From Candidatus Raymondbacteria bacterium RIFOXYA2_FULL_49_16 (lineage in GTDB: Bacteria > Fibrobacterota > OXYB2-FULL-49-7 > XYB2-FULL-49-35): a DNA stretch of 64,000 nt. Location: the NCBI GenBank assembly GCA_001789205.1, contig MFYT01000015.1:29866-93865 (forward strand). Direction: 5' to 3'. Below, one piece after another: positions 1-8,859 of the stretch (positions are counted from its first letter, which is position 1; each line of letters starts with the position of its first letter). Below the pieces are notes generated by a model. It worked only from the letters and a program-made list of their open reading frames with translations, did not search any database and had not been told where the DNA came from. The position numbers and the translations under genes were made by a program.

Positions 1-1
1 G

Positions 2-166
2 CGGCAGAACCACTGTACCGAGAAGGCCCTAAAATATATTGCGCAGGGCAAGATAAAACCCGGCTATATGGTCACCCACAGGTTTGCCTTTAAAGACGCT
101 CAAAAGGGATTTGATTTTGTCGATGGCTACAAAGACGGTGTTGTCAAAGCAATGATTTTGTTCTAG
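2..166 (+). CDS. C-terminal end of a zinc-dependent alcohol dehydrogenase (partial, cut by window start)
   Basis: An open frame runs from the window edge to a TAG stop and encodes 54 residues ending in VVKAMILF. The segment GYMVTHRF followed by an F-x-x-A-x-x-G-F-x-F pattern and a terminal V-x-K-x-M-I is the usual C-terminus of the medium-chain dehydrogenase/reductase family (sorbitol, threonine or alcohol dehydrogenase type), where it forms the last strands of the catalytic domain. The zinc and NAD(P) motifs would lie upstream, outside the window, so the substrate cannot be named. It is too short for the ORF track. It points towards the converging lipoprotein gene 42 bp away. Confidence 0.6.
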   Translation, partial: RQNHCTEKALKYIAQGKIKPGYMVTHRFAFKDAQKGFDFVDGYKDGVVKAMILF

Positions 167-208
167 GAAAAGCGTCCAGGCTAACGATCGAGTTTCCAAA
201 CAACCGTA

Positions 209-1072
209 TCACATTTCTTTTCGTAAAGATCCTGAAAGAATGATATTCCGCCTGATGGAAGCCTCGACCGGCTGGCACGGTCCGCGGCCGCTGGTACTGT
301 CGATAACAAGACTGCCGTCTCCCATGAGAGAAATGTAACCATTGTCAAGGCACGTTTTTATATCAATGCCACCGGCCCATTGGCCGGAATGAAGCGCAAG
401 GGTCATGCTGGCCGGTTTTGTACGCGAAACAGTGACCGGATCAATATCAAAAAAGTACGCTGCTGCCTGATTTTCAGAAAGATTGAATACAAAGGAATTT
501 GTATCATTCTGATACACGAACAGACCGGTAATATGGATATTTCCTGCCTGGCCTGAAGCAAGACCGTGCTGTTCGTTTTGAAAATCAAGCTGTATTCCAC
601 TATACCGCGCTTCCGGGAGCCGCAGGGAGTCGGTCCCGGGTGCGCATGCACCGGTAAAAGCGTCAAAGATGAACGGTCCCTCCACAATGATTCCCGTTGA
701 ATCCGCTTGAAGTTGCAGGCCAGACGCCTGGACCAGTTGCGCGGGATTCTGCCCGCTATCAACAAGAAAATGGATGGCTTTGACAATGATCAGCGCGGTT
801 TCAGCCGTAAACATCAGGCCCGAAGAGTCTGCAAAACCCATGTTCTGCCGGCCGCTGTCTCCCATCACACCAGCGTGGTCGGCGGTTACGGTCTTATACA
901 GAACGTTTGGCGTTGTATCGATCACGATGGAAAGCGCGGCCAGGCCATTAGGATTGCCGGCGCCGGACCCGCCCGCGACATCAGAGGGGGGCGAGCCGGA
1001 ACATCCCTGCAGCATGATGCTGCAGGTAATGGCCATCGGCAGGAGCATACGGAAAAGAGGCTGTGCTTTCAT
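209..1072 (-). CDS. Secreted lipoprotein of unknown function, paired with a TIGR02147-type gene
   Basis: A 287-residue protein with a lipoprotein signal: a short basic N-terminus, a hydrophobic stretch and the lipobox LQGC at about residues 21-24, followed by a small flexible Ser/Gly/Pro stretch (CSGSPPSDVAGGSGAGNP). The rest is a soluble beta-rich domain with no motif I recognise. A short helix plus FLVDSG segment near residue 95 and two C-terminal cysteines are visible. Its ATG overlaps the stop of the upstream TIGR02147-type gene by 4 bp, so the two are translationally coupled. Such lipoprotein plus TIGR02147 pairs suggest a regulator with an envelope partner, but this is inference. The periplasmic face of the inner membrane or the outer membrane is the expected location. 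Confidence 0.75.
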   Translation of the reverse strand: MKAQPLFRMLLPMAITCSIMLQGCSGSPPSDVAGGSGAGNPNGLAALSIVIDTTPNVLYKTVTADHAGVMGDSGRQNMGFADSSGLMFTAETALIIVKAIHFLVDSGQNPAQLVQASGLQLQADSTGIIVEGPFIFDAFTGACAPGTDSLRLPEARYSGIQLDFQNEQHGLASGQAGNIHITGLFVYQNDTNSFVFNLSENQAAAYFFDIDPVTVSRTKPASMTLALHSGQWAGGIDIKTCLDNGYISLMGDGSLVIDSTSGRGPCQPVEASIRRNIILSGSLRKEM

Positions 1073-1914
1073 TGGCGGCGCTCCTTTGGGTCTCCCGTGA
1101 GCGGGAAAAGCTGCATATTGACCTGATACACCGTTTCAGCGTTGGCTTGCGTGTCTGCATAGGCGAGCAAATCCTTCCAGAAAGCTTCCATGCGTTGCTT
1201 GATCTCACCGTATGCTGATCTCGGGATTCCCAGGGTTACGGATCTGATGTCCCGCGAATCAGCGCTAAACCGTTCCAGGGATTCGCCCGCAAGGGCTATG
1301 ACGCGGCAATGGTAGTTTACCAGGGCCATTGAGACAACTTCCGAGGGTGTGCTGATTGCCGTCTTTGTCTGGATCCACCGGCCCTGCGTTTCGTCCCTGG
1401 AAATGAGGTTCAACCGCTCCAGAAGAGCAATGCCTTTGCGGACCTTGCTGACCGAGATCGCAGGCACTATCCTTCGGGACAGCCAGGCGGGATCGCCGGG
1501 ATATTCGCTGCTGGTGACGAGTTCCCTGATGACCGGCAAATACCAATGGGTGAAGTACTCGTACTGGCTCTTTTCGAGCACTTGAACTGAGCGGTATTCC
1601 CGTGTTGCGATCATACTGCGGAAAGCGCGGTCTTTTTCTTCATGCGTTTTTGCATGGTCGAATGCTGCCATTGTAATAAAATGTTCAGTCTCTTTTTTTG
1701 TAAGGCCAAGGGATTCGGCAAAGGCAAGAACCCCTTCGGACTGGATGTTGAGTTTGCGGTCCCTGATAAGCTGCAGAAAGTTGGGTGATGTGGAGCGGGC
1801 CATTTTTGCAAAGGAACGCAAAGAAAAGCGGCGCATAGACGACTTCATGAAATTGAATACATCGACCAGATAATGCCGGTAATCGATGTATGTGAAAATA
1901 TCCGGACGATCCAT
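1069..1914 (-). CDS. TIGR02147 / DUF4423-type protein (Fibrobacter paralogous family)
   Basis: A 281-residue soluble protein. The start (PDIFTYIDYRHYLVDVF), the following RRFSLRSFAKMARSTSPNFL segment with a helix-turn-helix look, and G-L-T-K-K-E-T-E-H-F with an FDHAKT segment are the pattern of TIGR02147, a family expanded in Fibrobacter and relatives and often met in other anaerobic predator or cellulose-associated lineages. The middle (residues about 120-260) matches DUF4423 in style. The family is thought to be DNA-binding because of the N-terminal HTH-like region, but its role is unproven. No signal peptide is seen. It overlaps the lipoprotein gene by 4 bp and is transcribed away from the CnaB-repeat gene, from the AT-rich gap between them. 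Confidence 0.8.
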   Translation of the reverse strand: MDRPDIFTYIDYRHYLVDVFNFMKSSMRRFSLRSFAKMARSTSPNFLQLIRDRKLNIQSEGVLAFAESLGLTKKETEHFITMAAFDHAKTHEEKDRAFRSMIATREYRSVQVLEKSQYEYFTHWYLPVIRELVTSSEYPGDPAWLSRRIVPAISVSKVRKGIALLERLNLISRDETQGRWIQTKTAISTPSEVVSMALVNYHCRVIALAGESLERFSADSRDIRSVTLGIPRSAYGEIKQRMEAFWKDLLAYADTQANAETVYQVNMQLFPLTGDPKERRQ

Positions 1915-2300
1915 TTGTATGAAATACTCAAAATTATCAAGAAAGTCAATGGTTATTATTCATTTTATCGCTTTATTACAGTGTGTTATAATAATAATTT
2001 TAAATTTTCTAACAATATTTTATTCATCGTTGATGATTTTTTCACCACTGTTTTACAAAGGTTGGTGAATAGTCCATCAATTGCCTTTGTCTTAGGCAAT
2101 GGCAACAGTTTTATATCTTATAATCAATGTCTTATCTATATTGATTGGTTTTGGCTTTGTTTTTGTTTTTGTAGATCGTTAGTGTATAAAAAAATAATAT
2201 AAAATAATAATTAATTTTTTTAAAATATTATATTATAGTGTGTTAAAATAGTATATTGAATAAAAAAGTGTCAGATAACATTTAACCAGGAAGGGTTTGT
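1915..2300. other. AT-rich divergent intergenic region
   Basis: About 385 bp, very AT-rich compared with its neighbours, between two divergently transcribed genes. It must hold the promoters of both, but I could not pick a convincing -35/-10 pair because of the low complexity. A ribosome-binding site AGGAAGG lies just before the ATG at 2301. The two ORF-track entries here are AT-rich open frames without coding character. Confidence 0.6.
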
Positions 2301-3536
2301 ATGCGGAACACACGAAAAGTATCTCTTTTAATGGTCTTAGCTATCGCTGCCAGCATCTGGGGCGCGCCACAACCCGATACCACCGGCGTTTTTACCGGAA
2401 CAGTGGCTGATTCTGCCACGGGAACTGCTCTGGCGGGGGCGCGTGTCATTTTAAGCAAATATCTTATAAGCGGCAGCATCCTCGATTCGGTGCGCACTGA
2501 TGCATCGGGCAACTATATATTTGATAGCGTTGTTACCGGACGGAACAATAAATATACCATCAGTATTAATTTGACTGGATATGCCGCAGCTTCTGCAACC
2601 TATCTCATGCTTACGGCAGGGCAAAGGGACACTGTTGATTTTCTTCTTGTGCCAGGCGATACCAGTGTGGTGCCTGTTGGGGATTCCGGCAGCATTGCGG
2701 GCGTGGTTGAAGATTCGCTCAGCAGCACAGCCCTGGAGAATGCGCTGGTACTACTCAGCCAGGGCACAGGTTATTCAGGCATTCTGATCGATTCAGCAAG
2801 GACCGGAAGCAATGGCAGATATTATTTCGACAGCCTGGCGTTTGGCATCAAATATACCGTAAGCGTCTCGGCTGCGGGATACATGCCCAAATCAAACGGG
2901 AGCATTATGCTGTCATCGTTAATACCCGCCGACACGATCGATTTTACCCTTGTGCAAATGGACACCTCCGATAGCTGGGTTGTAACAGGAGCCATAACAG
3001 CTGATTCAACAGGCGGCGCACCCATAGAGAGCGCCCAGGTTCTTTTTGTCCAGAGAACGGGAACGGAAAACAGGTATAGTGCCATAACCGGGATCGACGG
3101 GAATTATTCGCTTCTGGTCCCGGCTTTAGCGCTGACCTATACAGTCACTGTCTCGGGCAGCGGTTTTTTTACAAAGCAGACCCAGAGGCAGATTGCCGCT
3201 GATTCCTCGGACGTATCGATGTTCCTTGTGACCGATACGATTGCCACTCTGCCCGAAGGTGCTTCAGGGCCTGAAACAGCAAACCTCCTTTCCGTGTATC
3301 CCAATCCCTTCAATGGTTCCGCAACGGTTTCGTTTGCCACAAGCGGCATGCAGTCAATACATCTTGCCGTGTACGGCATTGATGGCAAACTGGTCACAAT
3401 GCTTGCTGATGGAACCCGGCAGCAGGGGCAGCATGTGGCTGTTTGGAACACTGCCAAGGTGCCCAGCGGTGTGTACTTTGTGCAGTACCGGTCAGGCAAT
3501 CAGACGGTGGTGCGGAAGTTGATGCTCAGGAAATAA
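2301..3536 (+). CDS. Secreted protein with three carboxypeptidase-regulatory (CnaB-like) repeats and a T9SS-type sorting tail
   Basis: A 411-residue exported protein. A signal peptide (MRNTRKVSLLMVLAIAASIWGA) is followed by three similar beta-sandwich repeats of about 90 residues (roughly 30-115, 130-215, 227-312). Each starts with G-x-V-x-D-S-x-x-x-x-x-L-x-x-A-x-V-x-L and contains a D-x-x-G-x-Y-x-F-D-S core, as in carboxypeptidase-regulatory-like / CnaB domains. The last 75 residues have the pattern VYPNPFN, GIDGKLV, PSGVYFVQY and a final LMLRK typical of Bacteroidota and Fibrobacterota C-terminal sorting domains, so export to the cell surface by type IX secretion is likely. No catalytic motif is visible, so a binding or scaffold role fits better than an enzyme. 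The start has a good AGGAAGG site 7 bp upstream. Confidence 0.8.
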   Translation: MRNTRKVSLLMVLAIAASIWGAPQPDTTGVFTGTVADSATGTALAGARVILSKYLISGSILDSVRTDASGNYIFDSVVTGRNNKYTISINLTGYAAASATYLMLTAGQRDTVDFLLVPGDTSVVPVGDSGSIAGVVEDSLSSTALENALVLLSQGTGYSGILIDSARTGSNGRYYFDSLAFGIKYTVSVSAAGYMPKSNGSIMLSSLIPADTIDFTLVQMDTSDSWVVTGAITADSTGGAPIESAQVLFVQRTGTENRYSAITGIDGNYSLLVPALALTYTVTVSGSGFFTKQTQRQIAADSSDVSMFLVTDTIATLPEGASGPETANLLSVYPNPFNGSATVSFATSGMQSIHLAVYGIDGKLVTMLADGTRQQGQHVAVWNTAKVPSGVYFVQYRSGNQTVVRKLMLRK

Positions 3537-3559
3537 AGAGAGAATAAGGATCAATCTAT

Positions 3560-3591
3560 AGCCCCGTGGGACCCGTGTGTCGCATGGGGCT
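3560..3591 (+). terminator. Possible weak terminator after the CnaB-repeat gene
   Basis: The arms AGCCCCGTG and CATGGGGCT can pair with one G-T wobble around a 14-nt loop, and CATTTTG follows. The T stretch is short, so termination may be partial. It lies between the CnaB gene stop and the rfbF ribosome-binding site, which is the right place for separation of the two units. Confidence 0.4.
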
Positions 3592-3633
3592 CATTTTGCT
3601 ACGGCACATTATAAGAGACCAGGAGGAGCACAT

Positions 3634-4449
3634 ATGAACGGAGAAACAAGACTTTCTGAATACAAAGCCGTGATTCTATGCGGCGGCCAGGGCACACGGA
3701 TCCGCGGCGTTGCCGAAGGCATTCCCAAACCCCTTATTGATATCGGCGGCAAGCCAATAGTATGGCATATCATGAAAATGTACTCTTTTTATGGGATCAG
3801 AAAATTCATCCTGTGCCTCGGATACCGGGGTGACACGATCATCGATTACTTCGAGAATTATCAAAGCCGGACGCATGATTTCACCATGACGATTAAGGAT
3901 AAGAACCACCGTTCGTTCAATGACGAGGTCAGAAAGGACAGGGATGTTGATGACTGGGAAATAACCTTTGCGCTGACAGGTGAAGACACAATGACCGGAG
4001 GCCGGATCCTCAGAATAAAAAAATATATCAAAGAAGGGCTCTTTTTCGCGACGTATGGCGACGGCCTTTCCGACGTGGATATCGGCAAATTGTTCAGTTT
4101 TCATCTGGAGGCCGGCGGGGTAGCCTCGCTCACCGGGGTTCATCTGCCCACAACCTTTGGCATTGTCGAATCAGAGGGCAATGGGAAGATCACTTCGTTT
4201 CGCGAAAAACCAGTATTACCCGGGCGCATCAATGGCGGTTTTTTCGTCTTTAACCAGCAGATATTTGACCATATTGACAATGATTCAACCGTACTCGAAG
4301 ACCTTCCCTTCAAGCGTCTTGTGCGAAGCCGCAGCATCTCCATGTTCCCATGGGACGGATTCTGGCACGGCATGGATACGTTCAAGGACTACCAGGAACT
4401 CAATAAAATATGGAACGAGAACAAGGCCCCCTGGAAACTGTGGTCATGA
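3634..4449 (+). CDS. rfbF: Glucose-1-phosphate cytidylyltransferase
   Basis: A 271-residue nucleotidyltransferase that makes CDP-glucose from CTP and glucose 1-phosphate, the first step to CDP-linked 3,6-dideoxy or 6-deoxy hexoses. The N-terminal nucleotide-binding signature AVILCGGQGTRIRG followed by KPLIDIGGKPIVWHIMK is typical, as are GEDTMTGGR, the metal-binding YGDGLSDVDI, FREKP and INGGFFVF; the length is near the family norm. I chose the ATG at 3634, preceded by AGGAGG, over the longer GTG start of the ORF track, because homology begins at about residue 10 from here. It is the first gene of the overlapping polysaccharide operon and sits 31 bp before rfbG, its pathway partner. Confidence 0.93.
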   Translation: MNGETRLSEYKAVILCGGQGTRIRGVAEGIPKPLIDIGGKPIVWHIMKMYSFYGIRKFILCLGYRGDTIIDYFENYQSRTHDFTMTIKDKNHRSFNDEVRKDRDVDDWEITFALTGEDTMTGGRILRIKKYIKEGLFFATYGDGLSDVDIGKLFSFHLEAGGVASLTGVHLPTTFGIVESEGNGKITSFREKPVLPGRINGGFFVFNQQIFDHIDNDSTVLEDLPFKRLVRSRSISMFPWDGFWHGMDTFKDYQELNKIWNENKAPWKLWS

Positions 4450-4480
4450 CAATTTGCAAAGTCAGCGCGAGGGAAACAGC

Positions 4481-5578
4481 ATGAGTCAACTTTTCAATGG
4501 CATCTATGACGGAAAAAAGGTGCTTGTCACCGGCCATACTGGGTTCAAGGGTTCCTGGCTTTGTTTCTGGCTCGAGAAAATGGGAGCGCAAGTCATGGGA
4601 TATTCTCTCCCGCCTCCGACCGAACCGGCCCACTTTAATTGTCTGGACCTGCATACCGGATCTACTATCGGCGATCTTCGCGATGCAATTCTTTTATCAA
4701 AGGTTATCTGTGCATTTCAACCCGAAATCGTGTTTCATCTGGCCGCGCAACCGATTGTGCGCACCTCATACGCTGATCCGGTGGGGACATACGCATCGAA
4801 TGTCATTGGGACGCTGCATGTGTGCGAGGCGTGCCGTGCCTGTCCATCAGTGCGCGCACTCGTTGCTATTACCACGGACAAGGTCTACGTCAACCGGGAA
4901 TGGTGGTGGGGATACCGGGAAATCGATCCCCTGGGCGGATTTGACCCCTACAGCTCGTCAAAGGCGTGCGCGGACATCCTGCTTGGTAGCTATCGCGACT
5001 CTTTTTTTAATCGTGCGGCATACGGTTCCTCGCATCATGTGCTTCTTGCGGTGGCGCGGGCGGGAAATGTCATCGGCGGCGGCGACTGGGCAAAAGACCG
5101 CCTGGTTCCCGATGCTGCGCGGGCCGCAGGCTGCGGCCAACCATTGGTCATCCGCAATCCCCGTGCTACCCGTCCCTGGCAGCACGTTCTCGAATGCTTG
5201 AGCGGTTACCTGCTTCTGTGCCAGAAACTGCTTGAGGCTAAGAGCGAGTGCGCCACAGCATTCAATTTCGGGCCGCCTGCGGACGATGTTCTGCCCGTTG
5301 AAGAGGTGATCAGGCACCTGAGGATCCATTGGCCTTCGGTAACGTACCAGGTCGAATCCAGCGGACAACAGCCGCACGAAGCCCGGACCCTTACGCTCGA
5401 CTGCGCCAAAGCCCGGAGTATATTAGGCTGGGTGCCGGTCTGGACCTTTGACAGGGCGCTTGAACAGACCGCGTTATGGTACCGTTCTTATTACGAAAAA
5501 AACAATGTCAATACCCAGAAAGATCTTGCTCTGTATATTGAAGATGCAAAGAAAAAGGGGGCGGTATGGGCACAGTAG
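4481..5578 (+). CDS. rfbG: CDP-glucose 4,6-dehydratase
   Basis: A 365-residue extended short-chain dehydrogenase that converts CDP-glucose to CDP-4-keto-6-deoxyglucose using bound NAD+. The start FNGIYDGKKVLVTGHTGFKGSWL holds the NAD-binding TGxxGxxG loop, HLAAQP and a TTDKVY segment follow, and the YxxxK pair is in DPYSSSKA. GNVIGGGDWAKDRLVPD and RPWQHVLE are strongly conserved in this enzyme. The ATG at 4481 is used because it fits the family N-terminus; the ORF-track start at 4157 lies inside rfbF. The stop overlaps the next gene by 13 bp, showing coupling. The product feeds the reductase/epimerase encoded next. Confidence 0.94.
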   Translation: MSQLFNGIYDGKKVLVTGHTGFKGSWLCFWLEKMGAQVMGYSLPPPTEPAHFNCLDLHTGSTIGDLRDAILLSKVICAFQPEIVFHLAAQPIVRTSYADPVGTYASNVIGTLHVCEACRACPSVRALVAITTDKVYVNREWWWGYREIDPLGGFDPYSSSKACADILLGSYRDSFFNRAAYGSSHHVLLAVARAGNVIGGGDWAKDRLVPDAARAAGCGQPLVIRNPRATRPWQHVLECLSGYLLLCQKLLEAKSECATAFNFGPPADDVLPVEEVIRHLRIHWPSVTYQVESSGQQPHEARTLTLDCAKARSILGWVPVWTFDRALEQTALWYRSYYEKNNVNTQKDLALYIEDAKKKGAVWAQ

Positions 5579-6501
5579 TTCTGGTGACCGGTGCGAACGG
5601 CTTTGTGGGGCGGCATCTGATACCTGCGCTGCTGCAGGAATCAAATCTGGAAGTTTTTGCCACGGATATTCATGATTCACTGATTGCAGAGACGGACACA
5701 ATGTCGTCTGTAATGTACCTGAAAGGGGATTTGTCAGACCGCGTGTTTGTAAACCGTCTTCACCAAGACCGTCCTTTCGATTGTGTAATCCATTTGGCTG
5801 CTGTGCTGTCTCAGGCCACTGATATGAATACGTATTTCGCGATAATGAATTCTAATATTCAAGCAACATTCCTCCTGTTGGAGGCAGCGAAAAACAACAA
5901 AGCGCGTTTCATTTTTCCTTCAACTGCCCTGGTGTACGGGAATCAGAAAGGGCCTTTTCGCGAGGACATGCTCACCAATCCAGGGGACTTTTACGCCCTC
6001 TCAAAGCTCATGTGCGAGCAATTGATCAGGTTCTACGGGAATAAATACAACGTACCCTCAGTGATTTTCCGGATCGGCATCCTGTACGGACTTTCACAAA
6101 CCGGTCAAATGTTCATTCCGTCGCTGATCTCGGCCCTTCTGGCCGGCAGGGACTTTCCCATGACCAAGGGCGAACAGACGCGTGACTTTGTTTTTATCGA
6201 GGATTTTATTCTGGCTGTTAAGACCGTCCTTGGGCACAATGAGTTGTCAGGGATATTCAATATCGGCACGGGAAACGCACCCACCCTGAAAGAGGCGGCC
6301 CAGATCGCGGAAAGGGTCGCGAACGCGTACGGAGTGATCAAACTTGGTGCAGTACCCTACCGTGAAAAAGAATCATGGGAATATTGTCTGAACAGCACCA
6401 AGGCATTACGGGAATTGAAATGGCAGGCCAGCACCAGTCTGGAACAGGGCTTGGCTAAAACCATCGCTTTCAGGCAAAAAGGGCAGAGTGCGCATGCATA
6501 G
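5566..6501 (+). CDS. NAD-dependent epimerase/dehydratase family protein, probably a CDP-4-keto-6-deoxyhexose modifying enzyme
   Basis: A 311-residue extended SDR enzyme. VLVTGANGFVGRHL gives the TGxxGxxG dinucleotide loop, DLSDRVFVNRL and VIHLAAVLS follow the Rossmann pattern, PSTALVYG places the catalytic Ser/Thr, and YALSKLMCE is the YxxxK pair. TRDFVFIEDF and FNIGTGNAPTLKE are typical of sugar-nucleotide epimerases and reductases. Because it follows rfbF and rfbG and overlaps rfbG by 13 bp, its substrate is likely the CDP-4-keto-6-deoxyglucose made there, with a role like CDP-abequose or CDP-paratose synthase, or an epimerase. Sequence alone does not decide between reduction and epimerisation. 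Confidence 0.82.
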   Translation: MGTVVLVTGANGFVGRHLIPALLQESNLEVFATDIHDSLIAETDTMSSVMYLKGDLSDRVFVNRLHQDRPFDCVIHLAAVLSQATDMNTYFAIMNSNIQATFLLLEAAKNNKARFIFPSTALVYGNQKGPFREDMLTNPGDFYALSKLMCEQLIRFYGNKYNVPSVIFRIGILYGLSQTGQMFIPSLISALLAGRDFPMTKGEQTRDFVFIEDFILAVKTVLGHNELSGIFNIGTGNAPTLKEAAQIAERVANAYGVIKLGAVPYREKESWEYCLNSTKALRELKWQASTSLEQGLAKTIAFRQKGQSAHA

Positions 6502-7339
6502 GATGGCGCTGGTTCTGTTCTTCTGGTCATGCGTGCTGTTTGCCGCAGGCGCGGACCAGACTTCCTGCGTAAGAAAAGCAGAGGAAGCCATACGCATCAA
6601 CAACTGTGAAGGTGCGCTCCTGATTCTCGCCGCATGCAGCCAGGACTCCAGCGTTGTACTGCTCAAGGGCCGCGCTTTCCATGCATTGTTCAACGCTGAT
6701 TCAGCCATTAAATATCTTGGCATGTCCGATAACGGGTACTCGACCGCAGATGACGTACTCCTGGCTCTTGCCGAATCGATGCTCTGGAAGAAGAATTTCA
6801 AAGGGGCGGAAAAACATTTCGGCCGCGTTAAAAACAGAAGGACCGTGAATTTCCTGAAAATAGCGGGCATGTATCTGGAAATGCGGGGGAAGCTCCCCGA
6901 AGCTGTAGCCCTGTACGACAGCCTCATGATGGTTGACAAACAAATGTGGACAGGCGCCATGCGCAAGGCGCAGGTTTTATCATGGATGAAGCATTTCGAG
7001 GAAGCCACTATTTTATTCTCGCAGGTTGCGGCAAATACTGCCGCGCCCCAGGACGTGCGCATGTCGGCAGTGATCAGACGGGCCGAGGTCCGTTCGTGGC
7101 AAAGCGACTTCAGCGCGGCACGGCACGATTTGGACAGTCTTATCGAGGTGAATACGCGCACGGTTTTGCGCTCTCCGATCCTGGATCGCACCAAAGAGGC
7201 GCTCCAGCTTAAAGGCCTTGTCCTTGAATGGGAAGGAAAATATCAGGATGCCAAGGCAGCCTATAAAAATATCCTGCTCCTAGATCCGAATGATAAACGC
7301 GCAAAACTCAGCCTGGAAAAGCTTTTATGGGTCAAATGA
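6488..7339 (+). CDS. Exported TPR-repeat protein of an exopolysaccharide operon
   Basis: A 283-residue protein with an N-terminal signal peptide (MALVLFFWSCVLFAAGA after a short basic start), followed by tetratricopeptide-like helices: ALLILAACSQDSSVVLLKGRAFHALFNADSAIKYL, a FKGAEKHFGRV unit, a LPEAVALYDSLM unit, FEEATILFSQV and a last canonical repeat KYQDAKAAYKNILLLDPND. The start is GTG at 6488 or one of two in-frame ATGs within 15 bp. It overlaps the epimerase gene and the GT2 gene. In Pga, Bcs and Alg systems, periplasmic TPR proteins guide the nascent polymer from the synthase to the outer-membrane porin; the same role is inferred here from the neighbours. Confidence 0.75.
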   Translation: MRMHRMALVLFFWSCVLFAAGADQTSCVRKAEEAIRINNCEGALLILAACSQDSSVVLLKGRAFHALFNADSAIKYLGMSDNGYSTADDVLLALAESMLWKKNFKGAEKHFGRVKNRRTVNFLKIAGMYLEMRGKLPEAVALYDSLMMVDKQMWTGAMRKAQVLSWMKHFEEATILFSQVAANTAAPQDVRMSAVIRRAEVRSWQSDFSAARHDLDSLIEVNTRTVLRSPILDRTKEALQLKGLVLEWEGKYQDAKAAYKNILLLDPNDKRAKLSLEKLLWVK

Positions 7340-8859
7340 CCCGGGGTTCTACCATATGCGATATGGGTACAACCACTGTGCAGGTGCGCCTGCGCGACCG
7401 GATCCTGCTTGTTATTCTGGTGATCGCAGGAATAGAATCAGCGCTGTATTACGCTGATTACTGGTTTCTGGGAGGGCATAGGAAGAACATCATCCTGTTC
7501 ATCATTCTTAGCTATGCGATATTCCGCGGGGTTGGCCGTTCCATTGTTAGCTGGATCTTCTTTCAATTCGTAAACATTCCTGTCTTCAGGCAGGCGCCAA
7601 CGGGGTTGTCGGTCGATATCATGACAACAGCCATGCCGGGAGAACCGTATTCCATGTTCGAGGCCACGCTTCGCGCCATTCAAAATATCACCTATCCCCA
7701 CAGCACCTTTCTTCTTGATGGCGGGAACGACCCTGCTTTGAAAGCCTTGTGCGGCGGTCTGGGCATTACCCATGTTAATTGTCAAGGTGTGGGCGGTGCA
7801 AAGGCGGGAAAAATAAACCACTGCCTCACACAATACGCGCAGGGCGAGTATGTCCTTATCCTGGATCCCGATCATATTCCGAAACCGGATTTTCTGGACC
7901 GTGCCCTGCCCTGTTTCACGGATGACAAGGTTGGATTCGTGCAGGTGGTCCAGGCCTACTATAATCAGGAGAGAACCGTTGTTGCGCACGCTGCCGCAGA
8001 ACAGACATTCGGGTTTTACGGCCCCCTCATGATGGCGCTTGATGGCCTGGGAATGTCCATTGCGATCGGTGCGAACTGTCTGTTCCGGAGGGCCGCGCTC
8101 GATTCCATCGGTGGCCATGCGGTTGACCTTGCCGAGGACGCGTGCACTTCCATGCGCGTTCACGCTGCAGGATGGAAAAGCCGGTATCTTCCGTACCGCG
8201 CCTCCTGCGGCCTGGTCCCCGAAGACCTGCAGACATTTTTCAAGCAGCAATTGAAATGGGCAACGGGCATGTTCAACCTGTTCTTTCACGAATATCCCCG
8301 GCTGTTTCAAAAATTCAATATACAGGAAAAGGTATACTATTTTTTTGCAGGCAGCTTTTACCTGAACGGTTTTGCCGCGTTCCTAACCATAATAACGCCC
8401 ATTTTGTTCCTCTTTTTCCAGGTGTATGCCGTTGAAATGCCGCTGAGCGGTTTTTTTCTGCATATTGCCCCGTATATCCTGTTCTCGTTCATTATCAATC
8501 TGTTTGTGCAACGCTGGTATTCTGATAAAGGTGAGCACGGGTTTCCCTGGCGCTCCATGTTCCTTGAGAAAGGCACGTGGCATATTTACACGATCAGCTT
8601 ATTCTATGCCCTGGCAGGCAGGAAAGTTCCCTATCTGCCCACGCCAAAGACCGGGGCGCACCGGACAAGCCTGTCGCTTCTGATTCCGCATATGGCAGCC
8701 GTCGTTTTGTCCCTGGCGGCAATTGCATACCCGTTCATGTATTATCATCGGATAGACCACGGCACCCAGCTCATGATGGCGTTCGCGCTCATGAATGCAA
8801 TTTCGCTGACACCAGTGATTGTGTGGGGGCTTCGCGGCCATTTGGAGCGTGCTCAATGA
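7327..8859 (+). CDS. Processive membrane glycosyltransferase, family GT2 (cellulose/PNAG/hyaluronan synthase type)
   Basis: A 510-residue inner-membrane synthase. Two N-terminal membrane helices (about 22-40 and 50-75) precede a GT2 catalytic domain, and four or more C-terminal helices form the polymer channel. Visible motifs are LLDGGND (the UDP-binding acidic site, DDG type), LDPDHIPKPDF (the D-x-D metal site), a FRRAAL acceptor-site segment, AEDA (the catalytic TED equivalent) and QQLKWATGMF (the QxxRW motif, with Lys in place of Arg). These mark a processive beta-glycan synthase. The polymer sugar cannot be named. It overlaps the TPR gene by 13 bp and the GH26-like gene by 4 bp (ATGA), so all three are made together. 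Confidence 0.88.
   Translation: MGQMTRGSTICDMGTTTVQVRLRDRILLVILVIAGIESALYYADYWFLGGHRKNIILFIILSYAIFRGVGRSIVSWIFFQFVNIPVFRQAPTGLSVDIMTTAMPGEPYSMFEATLRAIQNITYPHSTFLLDGGNDPALKALCGGLGITHVNCQGVGGAKAGKINHCLTQYAQGEYVLILDPDHIPKPDFLDRALPCFTDDKVGFVQVVQAYYNQERTVVAHAAAEQTFGFYGPLMMALDGLGMSIAIGANCLFRRAALDSIGGHAVDLAEDACTSMRVHAAGWKSRYLPYRASCGLVPEDLQTFFKQQLKWATGMFNLFFHEYPRLFQKFNIQEKVYYFFAGSFYLNGFAAFLTIITPILFLFFQVYAVEMPLSGFFLHIAPYILFSFIINLFVQRWYSDKGEHGFPWRSMFLEKGTWHIYTISLFYALAGRKVPYLPTPKTGAHRTSLSLLIPHMAAVVLSLAAIAYPFMYYHRIDHGTQLMMAFALMNAISLTPVIVWGLRGHLERAQ

Noticed and set aside
1873-2202. Two plus-strand ORFs in the AT-rich gap
   Set aside because: Composition is that of AT-rich non-coding DNA; long Phe/Ile/Asn runs and no start signal.
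4157-4480. Extended rfbG start inside rfbF
   Set aside because: No homology in the added part; ATG 4481 fits the known N-terminus.
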